A stretch of DNA of 64,000 nt. Source: Candidatus Coprenecus avistercoris (GTDB taxonomy: Bacteria; Bacteroidota; Bacteroidia; Bacteroidales; UBA932). Within the stretch, counting starts at the first letter, position 1. Each line of letters opens with the position of its first letter. The position numbers and the translations under genes are program-made. Where the stretch lies: assembly GCA_018712275.1 (NCBI GenBank), contig DVHI01000030.1, forward strand, positions 49,391 to 113,390, given 5' to 3'. This document shows positions 46,150 to 58,259 of this stretch, one piece after another. Below the pieces are notes generated by a model that was given only the letters and a program-made list of their open reading frames with translations, was not told where the DNA came from and did no database searches.

Positions 46150-47058
46150 TCAGACAGCGACCCAGTCGATGTGGATGCCGCGGCGCTCCATGCCCCTGAA
46201 CCAGGTCATCTGCCGTTTTGCGAACTGATGGATGGCGATGGCCAGCCTGGCGTGCATCTCGTCGTAACTCATCTGCCCGGTGAGATACAGGGTGACGAAC
46301 TTATATTCCAGACCATAGTAGATAAGGTCATCCGGTGAGAGGCCGCTCTCGAGCAGACGGCGTACCTCGTCGATCATTCCCTCCTTCAGGCGGGCATCCA
46401 GCCTCCGGTCGATACGGGCATTGCGCTCCTCCCGCGAAACTGACAGCCCGATGTAGTGCACCTCCTCCGGAGCGAAGCGGGCCAGCGAAGCATTGTCCCC
46501 GGAGAATACCCCCGCATCCTCCGGATGTTCCTTCTGATACACCGCTATCTCGATGGCCCGGATGAGCCTTTTCCGCGTATCGTAGTCCGTGGTATTGTGA
46601 GGAACGGTCAGCGACTTCAGCATGTCTATCAGATATTCATCGGAGTGCTGCTCGAGCTCCGCACGCAGAGCCGGGTTGGAAGGCACCTCCGGTATCGCAT
46701 AGTTCCGCGTCACCGACTCGATGTACAGCCCCGAGCCGCCGCAGAGAATCACCGGACGGCCTCGCGAGACGATGTCATTGTACGCCGCCGCGAAATCCCG
46801 CTGATACCGGAAGATATCGTACCTCACCCCTGCATCCACGATGTCTATCAGATGATACGGCACCGGCCGGCCCTCATAGACATACTCGCCGAGATCCTTC
46901 CCCGTACCGATATCCATCCCGCGGTATATCTGCCGCGAGTCCGCCGAGATAATCTCAGCCCCGGCCTCCCCCGCCAGCCGCACCGCATAGCGGGTCTTGC
47001 CCGAGGCCGTCGGCCCCAGGACCACCGTCAGACGATATTTTTCCAGATCACTGCTCAT
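46150..47058 (-). CDS. miaA: tRNA dimethylallyltransferase
   Basis: LTVVLGPTASGKTRYAVRLAGEAGAEIISADSRQIYRGMDIGTGK; DYDTRKRLIRAIEI. Confidence 0.96.
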   Translation of the reverse strand: MSSDLEKYRLTVVLGPTASGKTRYAVRLAGEAGAEIISADSRQIYRGMDIGTGKDLGEYVYEGRPVPYHLIDIVDAGVRYDIFRYQRDFAAAYNDIVSRGRPVILCGGSGLYIESVTRNYAIPEVPSNPALRAELEQHSDEYLIDMLKSLTVPHNTTDYDTRKRLIRAIEIAVYQKEHPEDAGVFSGDNASLARFAPEEVHYIGLSVSREERNARIDRRLDARLKEGMIDEVRRLLESGLSPDDLIYYGLEYKFVTLYLTGQMSYDEMHARLAIAIHQFAKRQMTWFRGMERRGIHIDWVAV

Positions 47059-47070
47059 AACATCATTGTT

Positions 47071-47919
47071 TTATTTGCGTGAAGCCCGGTATTCCTTGGG
47101 GGACATCCCGGTATTGCGCTTGAAAAAACGGCTCATCGAAGTATGCTCGGGAAAATTCAGGTACTGCGCTATCTCGCTAACGGAGAACAGCGGATTATCC
47201 AGCTGGACCTTGATCTCGGCTATCAGCTGCTTGTCGATCAACTGCTTGGGAGTCATCCCCCCGAAATTCTCCGCCACGATATCCCCGAGATACCGGGGCG
47301 ATATGCACAGCTTGTCAGCGTAAAAAGGCACCTGATGCTCCCGGGCGCTGTTCTCCCTGATCAGACGCATGAACTGATGGCAGAGCACCTGCCGGCGGCT
47401 GATCTCACGGGAGGCAGTCACCTTCTTGCGGGGAATGTGGTTGTACAGGCACATCAGCATGCTCTGGAGAAAATTCTGTTCTATCTGCTTCCGGAAATAC
47501 TGTACCGGGCGGGTAAACAGCAGACGGGCCATGTCCATCCACTGCAGCACGTTCTCCCACTCGTCCTCAGGGGCGCCTCCGCCGATGTGGTCCAGGAAGG
47601 GATACTCGTGCAGGTAATTCAGGAAGTCCGAATCTATCGGCAATATGGCCTTGATCACCACATCCTTGGGATACAGCAGCATCCTCACCGTGAAATCCGG
47701 GCTCGGGTCACTGACCTGCACTAAAGTACCGCCGAAGAGAAAAAGTTCAGTGCCCCGCCGCATTCCGTAGCTCTGGATACCGGTCGAAATCTCGGCCGTC
47801 CCGCACGTACACACTATCTGAATATCACAGCCGAACCGGCACGCATTGCGCACTAACGGCTCCATGTCGGTCTCGCCGTACTGGATGTGGGGAGTATCTG
47901 AAAAAAAGGCTTTATCCAT
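47071..47919 (-). CDS. AraC-family transcriptional regulator
   Basis: C-terminal AraC HTH: KLCISPRYLGDIVAENFGGMTPKQLIDKQLIAEIKVQLDNPLFSVSEIAQYLNFPEHTSMSRFFKRNTGMSPKEYR. Confidence 0.93.
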   Translation of the reverse strand: MDKAFFSDTPHIQYGETDMEPLVRNACRFGCDIQIVCTCGTAEISTGIQSYGMRRGTELFLFGGTLVQVSDPSPDFTVRMLLYPKDVVIKAILPIDSDFLNYLHEYPFLDHIGGGAPEDEWENVLQWMDMARLLFTRPVQYFRKQIEQNFLQSMLMCLYNHIPRKKVTASREISRRQVLCHQFMRLIRENSAREHQVPFYADKLCISPRYLGDIVAENFGGMTPKQLIDKQLIAEIKVQLDNPLFSVSEIAQYLNFPEHTSMSRFFKRNTGMSPKEYRASRK

Positions 47920-48015
47920 CTGTCATTCTGTTTCTGTCACAAATCTAATGCTTTTTCTCTCATGGGCCGCATTTTCTTCGCAAAATGCACAGCGGGAAGG
48001 CACTGGAAAGGGGCT

Positions 48016-48084
48016 GACTCAAAAGGCACGGCTGGAAGGTGACGGGGAAAGGCCACTTTTGTCGGCACCTTCCGGATGGGAGTC
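48016..48084. repeat. Imperfect nested palindrome in the AraC/48152 intergenic region
   Basis: GACTC...GGAAGGTG (48034-48041) ... CACCTTCC (48066-48073)...GAGTC. Confidence 0.6.
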
Positions 48085-48151
48085 GAAATGACAGGCAACC
48101 TCCGCAGTACTGTATGGAACTGTCAGAAAGTTTTAGTATATTTGCGTTACT

Positions 48152-48469
48152 ATGGAAGTTTACGACGACAGATACAATAACAGGCCGATATACGTCGTAA
48201 GACGGACCAACGGCCTCGGGACGGCGGGCTTCATACTCGCGGTCCTGACGATAGTCCTGGGCTGGGTACCCGTTTTCGGATGGTTTACCTGGGCCCTGGG
48301 ACTGCTCTTCTCCTTCATCGGCATGTTCAAGGCCCCGAGGGGTCTGGCCATCGCCGGATTCATTATTTCCCTGCTCGGCCTGGTAATGATACTCTTCGTG
48401 TTCGCACTGATAGCGGCCGCGATAGGCGTGGCAGGTGTCTCCTCAGCGGTAGTAGCCGCACTTTTCTAA
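48152..48469 (+). CDS. Small DUF4190-like membrane protein
   Basis: GTAGFILAVLTIVLGWVPVFGWFTWALGLLFSFIGMFKAPRGLAIAGFIISLLGLVMILF. Confidence 0.78.
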   Translation: MEVYDDRYNNRPIYVVRRTNGLGTAGFILAVLTIVLGWVPVFGWFTWALGLLFSFIGMFKAPRGLAIAGFIISLLGLVMILFVFALIAAAIGVAGVSSAVVAALF

Positions 48470-48488
48470 ACACTTAAACTCCGACATT

Positions 48489-49085
48489 ATGAACACACAG
48501 CCCAGAGCATTTCTCTTCCTAGCCGACGGTTTTGAAATCACCGAGGCAATGGCTCCCGCCGACATCCTCGTAAGAGGCGGCATCGAGCTCAACATCATCT
48601 CCATCAGCGACAGCCATACCGTGACCAGTGCCCAGCGCATCAGCGTCAACGCAGAGTTTACCTTAGACGAATACCCTCTGAACGACATCCGGACAGAGGA
48701 CATCATGATCTTCCCAGGAGGCATGCCAGGCTCAACGAACCTCGCAGCCTGCGCCCCGCTGGTGAACCGCATGCAGCGCCACTATGCTGAAGGCGGCACC
48801 GTAGCGGCCATCTGCGCGGCACCGGCTGTCGTACTCTCACTGCTGCCGCTCGAAGATGCAGTGCGCTCAAGGGGCGGCCTGAAAATGACCTGCTACGAAG
48901 GCTTCGAGCCGTATCTGACCGCAAAGGGCGTAACGGTAGTGGACCAGCGTCAGGGCGTCGTAGCGGACGCAGGCATCATCTCCGCCAGCGGAGCCGGTCA
49001 CGCCGTATCCTTCGGCCTCAAGATTCTGGAACTCATCTCCGGCAACGACGCCGCACAGAAAATCGCACAGGCCATCATGTTGTAA
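48489..49085 (+). CDS. DJ-1/PfpI (ThiJ/YajL-like) family protein
   Basis: RAFLFLADGFEITEAMAPADILVRGGIEL; MIFPGGMPGSTNLAAC; VAAICAAPAVVLS (nucleophile-elbow Cys). Confidence 0.92.
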   Translation: MNTQPRAFLFLADGFEITEAMAPADILVRGGIELNIISISDSHTVTSAQRISVNAEFTLDEYPLNDIRTEDIMIFPGGMPGSTNLAACAPLVNRMQRHYAEGGTVAAICAAPAVVLSLLPLEDAVRSRGGLKMTCYEGFEPYLTAKGVTVVDQRQGVVADAGIISASGAGHAVSFGLKILELISGNDAAQKIAQAIML

Positions 49086-49265
49086 ACACACAGCAAAGGC
49101 TTCTCAAAAATGTAACACAATCTGTTGCGGCGCGCACGATAAGGACGCATGACGCACAGCAAGAAGTCACAAAATGCACGTCGCCCGCCGGGCCGTACAC
49201 ATACACCGACCGAAATACAGCGTATTACATACTGAGGACGACCTCAGCAAATCATCAGAACAGCA

Positions 49266-50156
49266 TCAGCCCTCAGCCGACGAAGTAATATCCGCCAGCT
49301 CCGAAGTAATCGCCTGCTGACGCCGCTTGTTGTACTCGAGGGTAAGGTCATCGGAGAGTTCCTCGGCATTGTCCGTGGCGGTCTGCATGGCGACCATGCG
49401 GGCGGCATTCTCGGCAGTGATGCTGTCGAGCAGGGCATTGTACAGGATAATGCGGATCGCCGAGGGCAGCAGCGCGTCCAGCAGGGTATCGGGAGCGGGC
49501 TCAAGGATGTAGTCCACGGCAGTGGTACGGTCCACGTTGGCACGGCTCACGCGGTTGAAGGGCAGCAGCTGCTCGCGCATGGGCACCTGGCGTCCCATCG
49601 AGTGAAAATGGCAGCGGGAGATGCAGACGCGGTCGCACCTGCCGGCCAGGAAATCCTCCATCAGCCGGTCTGCGAGGGGAATGATTCCGTCAAAGGAATG
49701 TTTCCCGACCAGATGCCGGTAATCCAGACAAATATCCACATTTTCCCCGCGTGCAGCCGCATACCGGCCCATCCCCTGCACCATCTTCTCCCCCATCGGA
49801 TACACTGTAACCTGGGAGAATCCCCCGGCGAGCAGTTCCTCCACCGCCGAGACGGCCTCGCGCAGGGCATTGGCATTGAAGGCACCGCAGAGCGAACTGT
49901 CCGAGGCAAGGGCCACGAGGCAGGCCCGCCGCTTCTCCCCATGCTCGAGAGTCAGCGGAGAGGCCACCTCCACATCCGGGTCGCTGACCAGAGCCGCCAC
50001 GATATCGGAGAAACGCCGCTCATACTCCGACAGAGCCTCCATCGAGGACTGCACCCTCAGCAGCTTGGCCGAAGCGACCATCTTCATCGCCGAGGTAATC
50101 TTCAACGTGCTCTGCACGGAAGCGATACGCTCCTTCAACTCTTTCAGCGCAGCCAT
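49266..50156 (-). CDS. atpG: F1 ATP synthase subunit gamma
   Basis: LKELKERIASVQSTLKITSAMKMVASAKL; LTLEYNKRRQQAITSELADITSSAEG. Confidence 0.96.
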   Translation of the reverse strand: MAALKELKERIASVQSTLKITSAMKMVASAKLLRVQSSMEALSEYERRFSDIVAALVSDPDVEVASPLTLEHGEKRRACLVALASDSSLCGAFNANALREAVSAVEELLAGGFSQVTVYPMGEKMVQGMGRYAAARGENVDICLDYRHLVGKHSFDGIIPLADRLMEDFLAGRCDRVCISRCHFHSMGRQVPMREQLLPFNRVSRANVDRTTAVDYILEPAPDTLLDALLPSAIRIILYNALLDSITAENAARMVAMQTATDNAEELSDDLTLEYNKRRQQAITSELADITSSAEG

Positions 50157-50161
50157 AGTCC

Positions 50162-51751
50162 CTACGATATTTTAAGCGAGGCGGCCACCTCTTCGGCGGC
50201 TTTCTCTATGGTCCTGCACGCATCGTCAGTAAGCCCGCCGGAGACCAGCGTGTCAAATACTCCGGTAGGCTTGAGGGCTTCTATCAGCAGCCGCTCGAAA
50301 TCGGAGACATGCTCGAGAGGCACATCCTTGAGCAGTCCGTGGGTACCGCAGTAGAGCACAGCTATCTGCTCGCCCACCGGCATGGGTGTGTACTGGGGCT
50401 GCACCAGCAGGCGGGTATTCTTGCGTCCGCGGTCCAGCACGGCGGCGGTCACCGGGTCCATGTCGCTGCTGAACTTGGAGAAAGACTCCAGCTCGCGGTA
50501 CTGGGCCTGGTCTATCTTCAGGGTACCGGCCACCTTCTTCATGGCCTTGACCTGGGCGTTGCCGCCTACACGGGATACGGAGATACCCACGTCCACGGCC
50601 GGCAGGTTGCCCTCGTTGAACAGGTCGGTATCCAGAAATATCTGTCCGTCGGTAATTGAAATCACATTGGTAGGGATGTAGGCCGACACGTCCCCCGCCT
50701 GGGTCTCAATGATGGGCAGGGCCGTCAGCGAGCCGCCTCCGCGCACCTTGTCCTTCAGGGCCGGCGGAATATCGTTCATCTGCCGGGCCACCTCCTCCTG
50801 AGCGATGATCTTGGCCGCCCTCTCCAACAGACGGGAGTGCAGGTAGAAGATATCGCCCGGATAGGCCTCGCGTCCCGAGGGCCGGCGCAGGATCAGCGAC
50901 ACCTCGCGGTAGGCCACGGCCTGTTTCGACAGGTCGTCGTACACCACCAGGGCATGCCGTCCCGTATCGCGGAAATACTCCCCTATCGCCGCCCCCGCAA
51001 ACGGAGCGTAGTAACGCATCGCCGCAGAATCGGCAGCCATCGCCGCCACCACCACGGTATAGTCCATCGCCCCGTACTTGCGCAGGGTATCTACCAAGGC
51101 TGCCACCGTGGAGGCTTTCTGGCCCACAGCCACGTAAATGCAGTAGACCGGCTCCCCGGCCTCATAGCAGGAGCGCTGGTTGATGATGGTGTCCACGGCG
51201 ATGGCCGTCTTTCCGGTCTGACGGTCGCCGATAATCAGCTCCCTCTGTCCGCGCCCGATAGGTATCATCGCGTCGATGGCCTTCAGGCCGGTCTGCAGAG
51301 GCTCGCTCACCGGCTGGCGGAATATCACCCCGGGCGCCTTGCGGTCCAGCGGCATCTCCACCTTTTCCCCGGATATCTCCCCGCCACCGTCGATAGGCTC
51401 CCCGAGCGGATTGATCACCCTTCCGAGCATCGACTCGCTCACGTCTATCGAGACGGTCCGGCCGGTACGCCGCACCATGTCTCCCTCCTTGACCAGGTCG
51501 GTTGGTCCGAGCAGCACGGCCCCGACATTGTCCTCCTCGAGGTTCATCACCACGGCTTTCATCCCGCCGTCGAACTCCAGCAGCTCGCTGGCCTCGGCAT
51601 TGCGCAGTCCGAAGATACGCACCACGCCGTCACTCACCTGGAGCACCGTCCCGACCTCGGCGTACTGCGCCCCGAGATCGATGCCCTGCAGTTCGGAGAG
51701 CAGGATCTGCGGCACCTCCGAAGGCTTTATCTTATTGGATTTATCACTCAT
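50162..51751 (-). CDS. atpA: F1 ATP synthase subunit alpha
   Basis: [35 protein letters not shown]. Confidence 0.97.
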   Translation of the reverse strand: MSDKSNKIKPSEVPQILLSELQGIDLGAQYAEVGTVLQVSDGVVRIFGLRNAEASELLEFDGGMKAVVMNLEEDNVGAVLLGPTDLVKEGDMVRRTGRTVSIDVSESMLGRVINPLGEPIDGGGEISGEKVEMPLDRKAPGVIFRQPVSEPLQTGLKAIDAMIPIGRGQRELIIGDRQTGKTAIAVDTIINQRSCYEAGEPVYCIYVAVGQKASTVAALVDTLRKYGAMDYTVVVAAMAADSAAMRYYAPFAGAAIGEYFRDTGRHALVVYDDLSKQAVAYREVSLILRRPSGREAYPGDIFYLHSRLLERAAKIIAQEEVARQMNDIPPALKDKVRGGGSLTALPIIETQAGDVSAYIPTNVISITDGQIFLDTDLFNEGNLPAVDVGISVSRVGGNAQVKAMKKVAGTLKIDQAQYRELESFSKFSSDMDPVTAAVLDRGRKNTRLLVQPQYTPMPVGEQIAVLYCGTHGLLKDVPLEHVSDFERLLIEALKPTGVFDTLVSGGLTDDACRTIEKAAEEVAASLKIS

Positions 51752-51781
51752 TTCTATACAATATTCAGTAAAAACTACATT

Positions 51782-52336
51782 TTAAATTTTCCTGACCGGC
51801 TCCGTCCCTAACCTCTTCCGCAGCAGCTTGATCTGCGAGGCGGTACTGGCGTCTATCAGCAGGTCCTCCATGCGGAAGACGAAACCTCCGATGATGGAGG
51901 GATCCACCTTCTCGGTGATATTGACGGAACAATGGTCAAGGTCCCTCACCCTCGAGCGGATGATACCCTCCACGTCCTTCCCGAGGGGAACGGCAGTGGT
52001 CAGCAGCGCCTCCTTGATATGATGCCTCTCCCTGTAGAGGGCAAGGAAGGAGTGAAGCATGATGTAGAAGCAGGACTCCCGGTGATGACGCAGCACCAGC
52101 AGGACAAAATCCCGCAGGGAACGGCACGGCTCCTCTTCGAAGAGACCGAATATAACCGCCGCCTTCTCCTCCTCGGACAATGAGGGGGACAGCACGGCCT
52201 CCCTCACCTGAGGCAGGAAGTCGAACTGCCGGGAGAATGGCCGCAGCTGCTCATAGACCCGGGCCTCCTCCCCGAGGGAGGCGGAATACTCCGCCAGGGC
52301 CTTGGCATAACGTCTCGATATCAATCCGGTATCCAT
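51782..52336 (-). CDS. atpH: F1 ATP synthase subunit delta
   Basis: MDTGLISRRYAKALAEYSASLGEEARVYEQL; operon position. Confidence 0.92.
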   Translation of the reverse strand: MDTGLISRRYAKALAEYSASLGEEARVYEQLRPFSRQFDFLPQVREAVLSPSLSEEEKAAVIFGLFEEEPCRSLRDFVLLVLRHHRESCFYIMLHSFLALYRERHHIKEALLTTAVPLGKDVEGIIRSRVRDLDHCSVNITEKVDPSIIGGFVFRMEDLLIDASTASQIKLLRKRLGTEPVRKI

Positions 52337-52342
52337 CGCCGT

Positions 52343-52873
52343 CTACTCTTTTTCAGGTTTATCTTCCGGGGCCTTCTTCTCCGGGTCCATCTCGGCCAGC
52401 AGTCTCTCCGCCAGGGCGGTCTGACTCTGAGGGTCGGACGAGAGCCGCTCCCGCAGCAGGCGCTCGCTTATCGCTATGGAGAGCAGGGCCACCTGATGCC
52501 TGGCATCGCGGATGATGGCGTCGCTCTCGAGCTGAGCGCTGGCCTTGGCGGCGGCGATGATCTTCTCGCCCTCCTCCCCGGCCTTCCTGCGGGCCTCTGC
52601 TATGAGCTGCTCCCGGGTCTGGACGGCCGAACGGAGTATCTCCGTCTTCTGCTTCTCGGCGTCCCGGCGGACCTCGTCCATCTGCACCTGCAGGTCGTCC
52701 AGCTTCTTCTGAGCCTCACCGGCGGCGGCCAGGGAGGAGTCGATATACTCCCTGCGCCGGTCCACCGACTTCTGGATCACGGGGAAGCCGAACTTGGCCA
52801 GCAGGATGAAGACGACCGCAAAGGCCAGCGTCATCCAGATAAGCAGTCCTGGTTCCGGTTGCAACAGTCCCAT
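52343..52873 (-). CDS. atpF: Fo ATP synthase subunit b
   Basis: PGLLIWMTLAFAVVFILLAKFGFPVIQKSVDRRREYI; operon position. Confidence 0.94.
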   Translation of the reverse strand: MGLLQPEPGLLIWMTLAFAVVFILLAKFGFPVIQKSVDRRREYIDSSLAAAGEAQKKLDDLQVQMDEVRRDAEKQKTEILRSAVQTREQLIAEARRKAGEEGEKIIAAAKASAQLESDAIIRDARHQVALLSIAISERLLRERLSSDPQSQTALAERLLAEMDPEKKAPEDKPEKE

Positions 52874-52886
52874 GGCTCAGCTGCGT

Positions 52887-53114
<228 letters not shown>

Positions 53115-53134
53115 TTAAACGTTTTTATATTTTT

Positions 53135-54249
53135 CTACTTTTTTAATTTTTCCACTTTCTTCTCAGTCTTCCCCTCCTGGGCCAGTCCTATGAAGACTCC
53201 CGACAGCATGGTGAAGACGTAGGCCTGCAGGAAGGCCACCAGGACCTCCAGCGCATTCATGAATATCGTAAACAGCACCGACACCACCGTCATCGAGGCG
53301 TTCATCACGGCTCCCATACCGGCCGTCACGAAGACGATGCACACCAGGCAGAGGATGGCCGCATGACCGCCCACCATGTTGGCGAAGAGTCGGATCATCA
53401 GGGCAAATGGCTTGGTGAATATGCCGATGAACTCTATCACGGGCATGAAGGGCACCGGCACCTTGAGCCAGGCAGGTACGTCGGGCCAGAAGACATCCTT
53501 CCAGTAGGCCCTGCCACCGAATATGTTGATGACCAGGAATGAGGCCAGAGCCAGTACGAAGGTCACCGCGATGTTGCCGGTGACATTGACCCCTCCGGGG
53601 AAGAAGGGTATCAGGCTCATGAAATTGCACACCAGGATGAAGAAAAACACCGTCAGCAGATAGGGCGAGAACTTCTTCCAGTTCTCCCCGACGCAGGGCT
53701 TGATCAGGTCGTCCTGCAGTCCCTCTATGGCCATCTCCATAAAAGCGGTGAAACCCTTCGGGTGAGCCTTGACATCGTGCCTGTGGCGGCGGTACCACCC
53801 TGCGGGGACAAGTATCACCAGCAGGACTATGACACTGTTAAGCAGCAGGGCCGCGACCGTCTTGGTCACGGACAGGTCGAAGGGCCGGACCGTACTGCCG
53901 TCCGGCAGGGTTTCCACAATCTTCCCCTCATACTCCCCTTCCGGGGCAATGCTGAATCCCTCCCACGACGCTCCGTCCGCCAGGTGACGGGAGGAGAAGC
54001 AGTGCCAGCCGCCTCCTTCGGCCGAGGAGTGGACGATCACCGGCAGGTAAAGGGAGACATCCCGCCCCCCGAAGGTACCGATATGCCACCAGTAACTGTC
54101 GCTCAGATGCTCCAGGACGATGGCCTTGACATCGACCTCCTCCCCGGCCGCCGCGCTGCCGGCAGTATCCGCCGCAGCCGCCCGGAGAGGCAGAGCCAGC
54201 AGCACCGCCGTCAGCAGTGCCATTACCGTCCTGTATGTCATTGTTCCTT

Positions 54250-54253
<4 letters not shown>
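53135..54253 (-). CDS. atpB: Fo ATP synthase subunit a
   Basis: PVIEFIGIFTKPFALMIRLFANMVGGHAAILCLVCIVF; ATG at 54253 overlaps atpC stop. Confidence 0.95.
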
Positions 54254-56039
<1,786 letters not shown>

Positions 56040-56109
56040 TTAAGTATCACCTATATACTCCAAGTATTGTGCCATCTCGACCGACATCCATATTCATTAT
56101 TATGACTTT

Positions 56110-56142
56110 TTTGGTACATTAACGGAATTATCCGTATTTTTG
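56110..56142 (+). promoter_or_regulatory. Bacteroidetes-type promoter TTTG-N21-TATTTTTG upstream of the beta-propeller/caspase cluster
   Basis: TTTG 56110-56113 and TATTTTTG 56135-56142. Confidence 0.55.
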
Positions 56143-56165
56143 TGCGCATTTACAAGCCTTTACAA

Positions 56166-58211
56166 ATGAGACTCCTATCTTTTCTATTCTGCGCATTGCC
56201 CGCGCTGGGGCTGGCGTGCGGCACTCTGCACGCACAGGACAAGTCCGCCCCGGACAGAGCGGTAACCATCAGCTCAGTATACAACACCGGCAATATCCTG
56301 TACAATCTGCAAGGCCACAGCAAGGAAGTCCTGGTCCTCAACCCGACCAGAGCCTCATTTGCCATCCTGTCCGGCAACGGTGACAGAATAACAGTCCTCT
56401 CCAACCGCAACCGCAGTGAGATCATCACCCGCCTCAGAAGCACAGGACACAGTTCCGCCTTTACCGCAGTCGCCTACACCCCCGACGCAAGGGAAATCAT
56501 AACGGCAGACGGCTCGGGAAAGATATCCACCTACAACACGGACGGATACACCCCCGTAACCTCATTCCAGACGGGACACACCTACAACCTTCTCGCCATC
56601 AGCCCCAACAAATACTACATAGCAGCTGCCAGAGGCAACGTCATGGACATCTGGGATGTCGGCATGACCGCCCTGAAAAAGACGCTGTACTTTGCTGGTC
56701 CGATAAACCACATAGTCTTCTCTCCCGACTCAAAGAGCATTGCAATCAGCAGCGACACTTCCGGACTCAACATTGTGAACGCGCTGAACTACAGCAGAAG
56801 ATCCGTGACCCGCAGTGCAGTCAATGTGCTCAGAGCCTCATTCCATCCGGACGGCAAGTACATAGCCTACGCCAAGGAGGACTCCGTAATCGTCTACAAC
56901 CTGCCCGGCCGCAAGGCCGTCCACCGGATCAGGGTCTCAAGCCAGGACAGGCGGCGCACCATACCCGCCGCTCTGGACTTCCAGAAGATAGACAGCATTG
57001 TATCCCTCATCTACATATCCCCGGAGAAATTCAGGTTCTGGGACATGTCCTCCCTGCCTCCGCTATACCAGGAGCTGCTGGATGACGAGGTAGACCGCCT
57101 GATGGCAGACTGGATACAGCAGATGGACGGAGAGTCACTTGAGGACTACCGGGTCAGGGTGACGGACGACAATGCAGCACGGCAGAAGGCCATGCTCCTG
57201 GACCAGGCCGCCACAGCCATTGCCTCCAGGACCATAAAGCTTGACGACCCGTTCATCGGGGAAACCTACGATACCGGCACCCGCACTATAGACATAACCT
57301 TCACGGATGCCGGAACCATACAGCTTGAAATACCGGAAGAGGATGTCGCAGAGCTCAGAACCGGCAGTCTTTCATTCGCGAATCCTGTCTACACACTGGA
57401 TGACAACGACGAGTTCAAGCTGGCATACCTGGAAGTGGTAAACGAGGTGACAGGCAAGACCTACGTCTTCGACCGGAGGAACTACATCATCAGGGACGTG
57501 GACTTCGGAGAGGAAGAAACCACTCCTGACCTGATACCGGTGACAATGCTCCAGACGGCAAACCTGGAGATGGAGGCCCTGCAGGAGGAAACACGCAGGA
57601 TCGTGGAAGAGAAAAAGCAGGAAAATGTCATAACCGACAAGACGGAAATCACCATCAGCTCGGAAATCCAAAGCGACTTCGACGCCTCTGGAAGGCAGAT
57701 ATACAACTACCTCCTCGGCTACCGGTACGATGTGTCCGAAGGTTTCTCCTACCAGGAGGACTTCGGCCCCGGGAAATTCAAGGTAGAGGAATCGAATGCG
57801 GCCCAGACCATGCTGGAAGCAATAAAGACAACTCTCGAGGGAAGCATGAGCAGGTACGCTGAAGAGGCGACGGCCATCGAGGTCACAATAACCGGAACAG
57901 CCGATGCCATACCTGTGGGCCGCATCCCTTACGACGGCTCCTGCGGAGAATACAACGAGACCCCCTACTACGCTAAAGAAGTACTCTCCAGCATGACAGT
58001 AACCGACAAGTCCGACATAAGGGACAATGAACAGCTGGCCTTTATCCGCGCAGCCGGAGTGAAGCTGTGGCTGGAGGATAATGTTGCCGTACTGAAGGAC
58101 AACAAGGACAAATGTAAGTACAATTTCAGAACGGAAGTAAGCAATATCAGAGGAGGAGAGTTCCGCAGGATCATAGTGGAAGTCAAATTCCGCGATATAC
58201 TTGAAAATTAA
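56166..58211 (+). CDS. Exported WD40-like beta-propeller protein with long C-terminal region (paralogue 1)
   Basis: Signal peptide MRLLSFLFCALPALGLACGTLHAQ; propeller repeats (FTAVAYTPDAREIITADGSGKISTYN; INHIVFSPDSKSIAISSDTSGLNIVN; LRASFHPDGKYIAYAKEDSVIVYN). Confidence 0.82.
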   Translation: MRLLSFLFCALPALGLACGTLHAQDKSAPDRAVTISSVYNTGNILYNLQGHSKEVLVLNPTRASFAILSGNGDRITVLSNRNRSEIITRLRSTGHSSAFTAVAYTPDAREIITADGSGKISTYNTDGYTPVTSFQTGHTYNLLAISPNKYYIAAARGNVMDIWDVGMTALKKTLYFAGPINHIVFSPDSKSIAISSDTSGLNIVNALNYSRRSVTRSAVNVLRASFHPDGKYIAYAKEDSVIVYNLPGRKAVHRIRVSSQDRRRTIPAALDFQKIDSIVSLIYISPEKFRFWDMSSLPPLYQELLDDEVDRLMADWIQQMDGESLEDYRVRVTDDNAARQKAMLLDQAATAIASRTIKLDDPFIGETYDTGTRTIDITFTDAGTIQLEIPEEDVAELRTGSLSFANPVYTLDDNDEFKLAYLEVVNEVTGKTYVFDRRNYIIRDVDFGEEETTPDLIPVTMLQTANLEMEALQEETRRIVEEKKQENVITDKTEITISSEIQSDFDASGRQIYNYLLGYRYDVSEGFSYQEDFGPGKFKVEESNAAQTMLEAIKTTLEGSMSRYAEEATAIEVTITGTADAIPVGRIPYDGSCGEYNETPYYAKEVLSSMTVTDKSDIRDNEQLAFIRAAGVKLWLEDNVAVLKDNKDKCKYNFRTEVSNIRGGEFRRIIVEVKFRDILEN

Positions 58212-58225
58212 TGTAAAATATTTAG

Positions 58226-58233
58226 TACTTTTG
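58226..58233 (+). promoter_or_regulatory. -7 element TACTTTTG between the two propeller paralogues
   Basis: TAnnTTTG consensus 27 nt before the ATG at 58260. Confidence 0.45.
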
Positions 58234-58259
58234 CACTTTTAAAAATCTTTATAAAAGCT

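Noticed and set aside
47846-48091. 81-aa plus-strand ORF in the AraC/48152 spacer
   Set aside because: Overlaps the AraC start and a palindrome; no domain, no RBS/promoter support.
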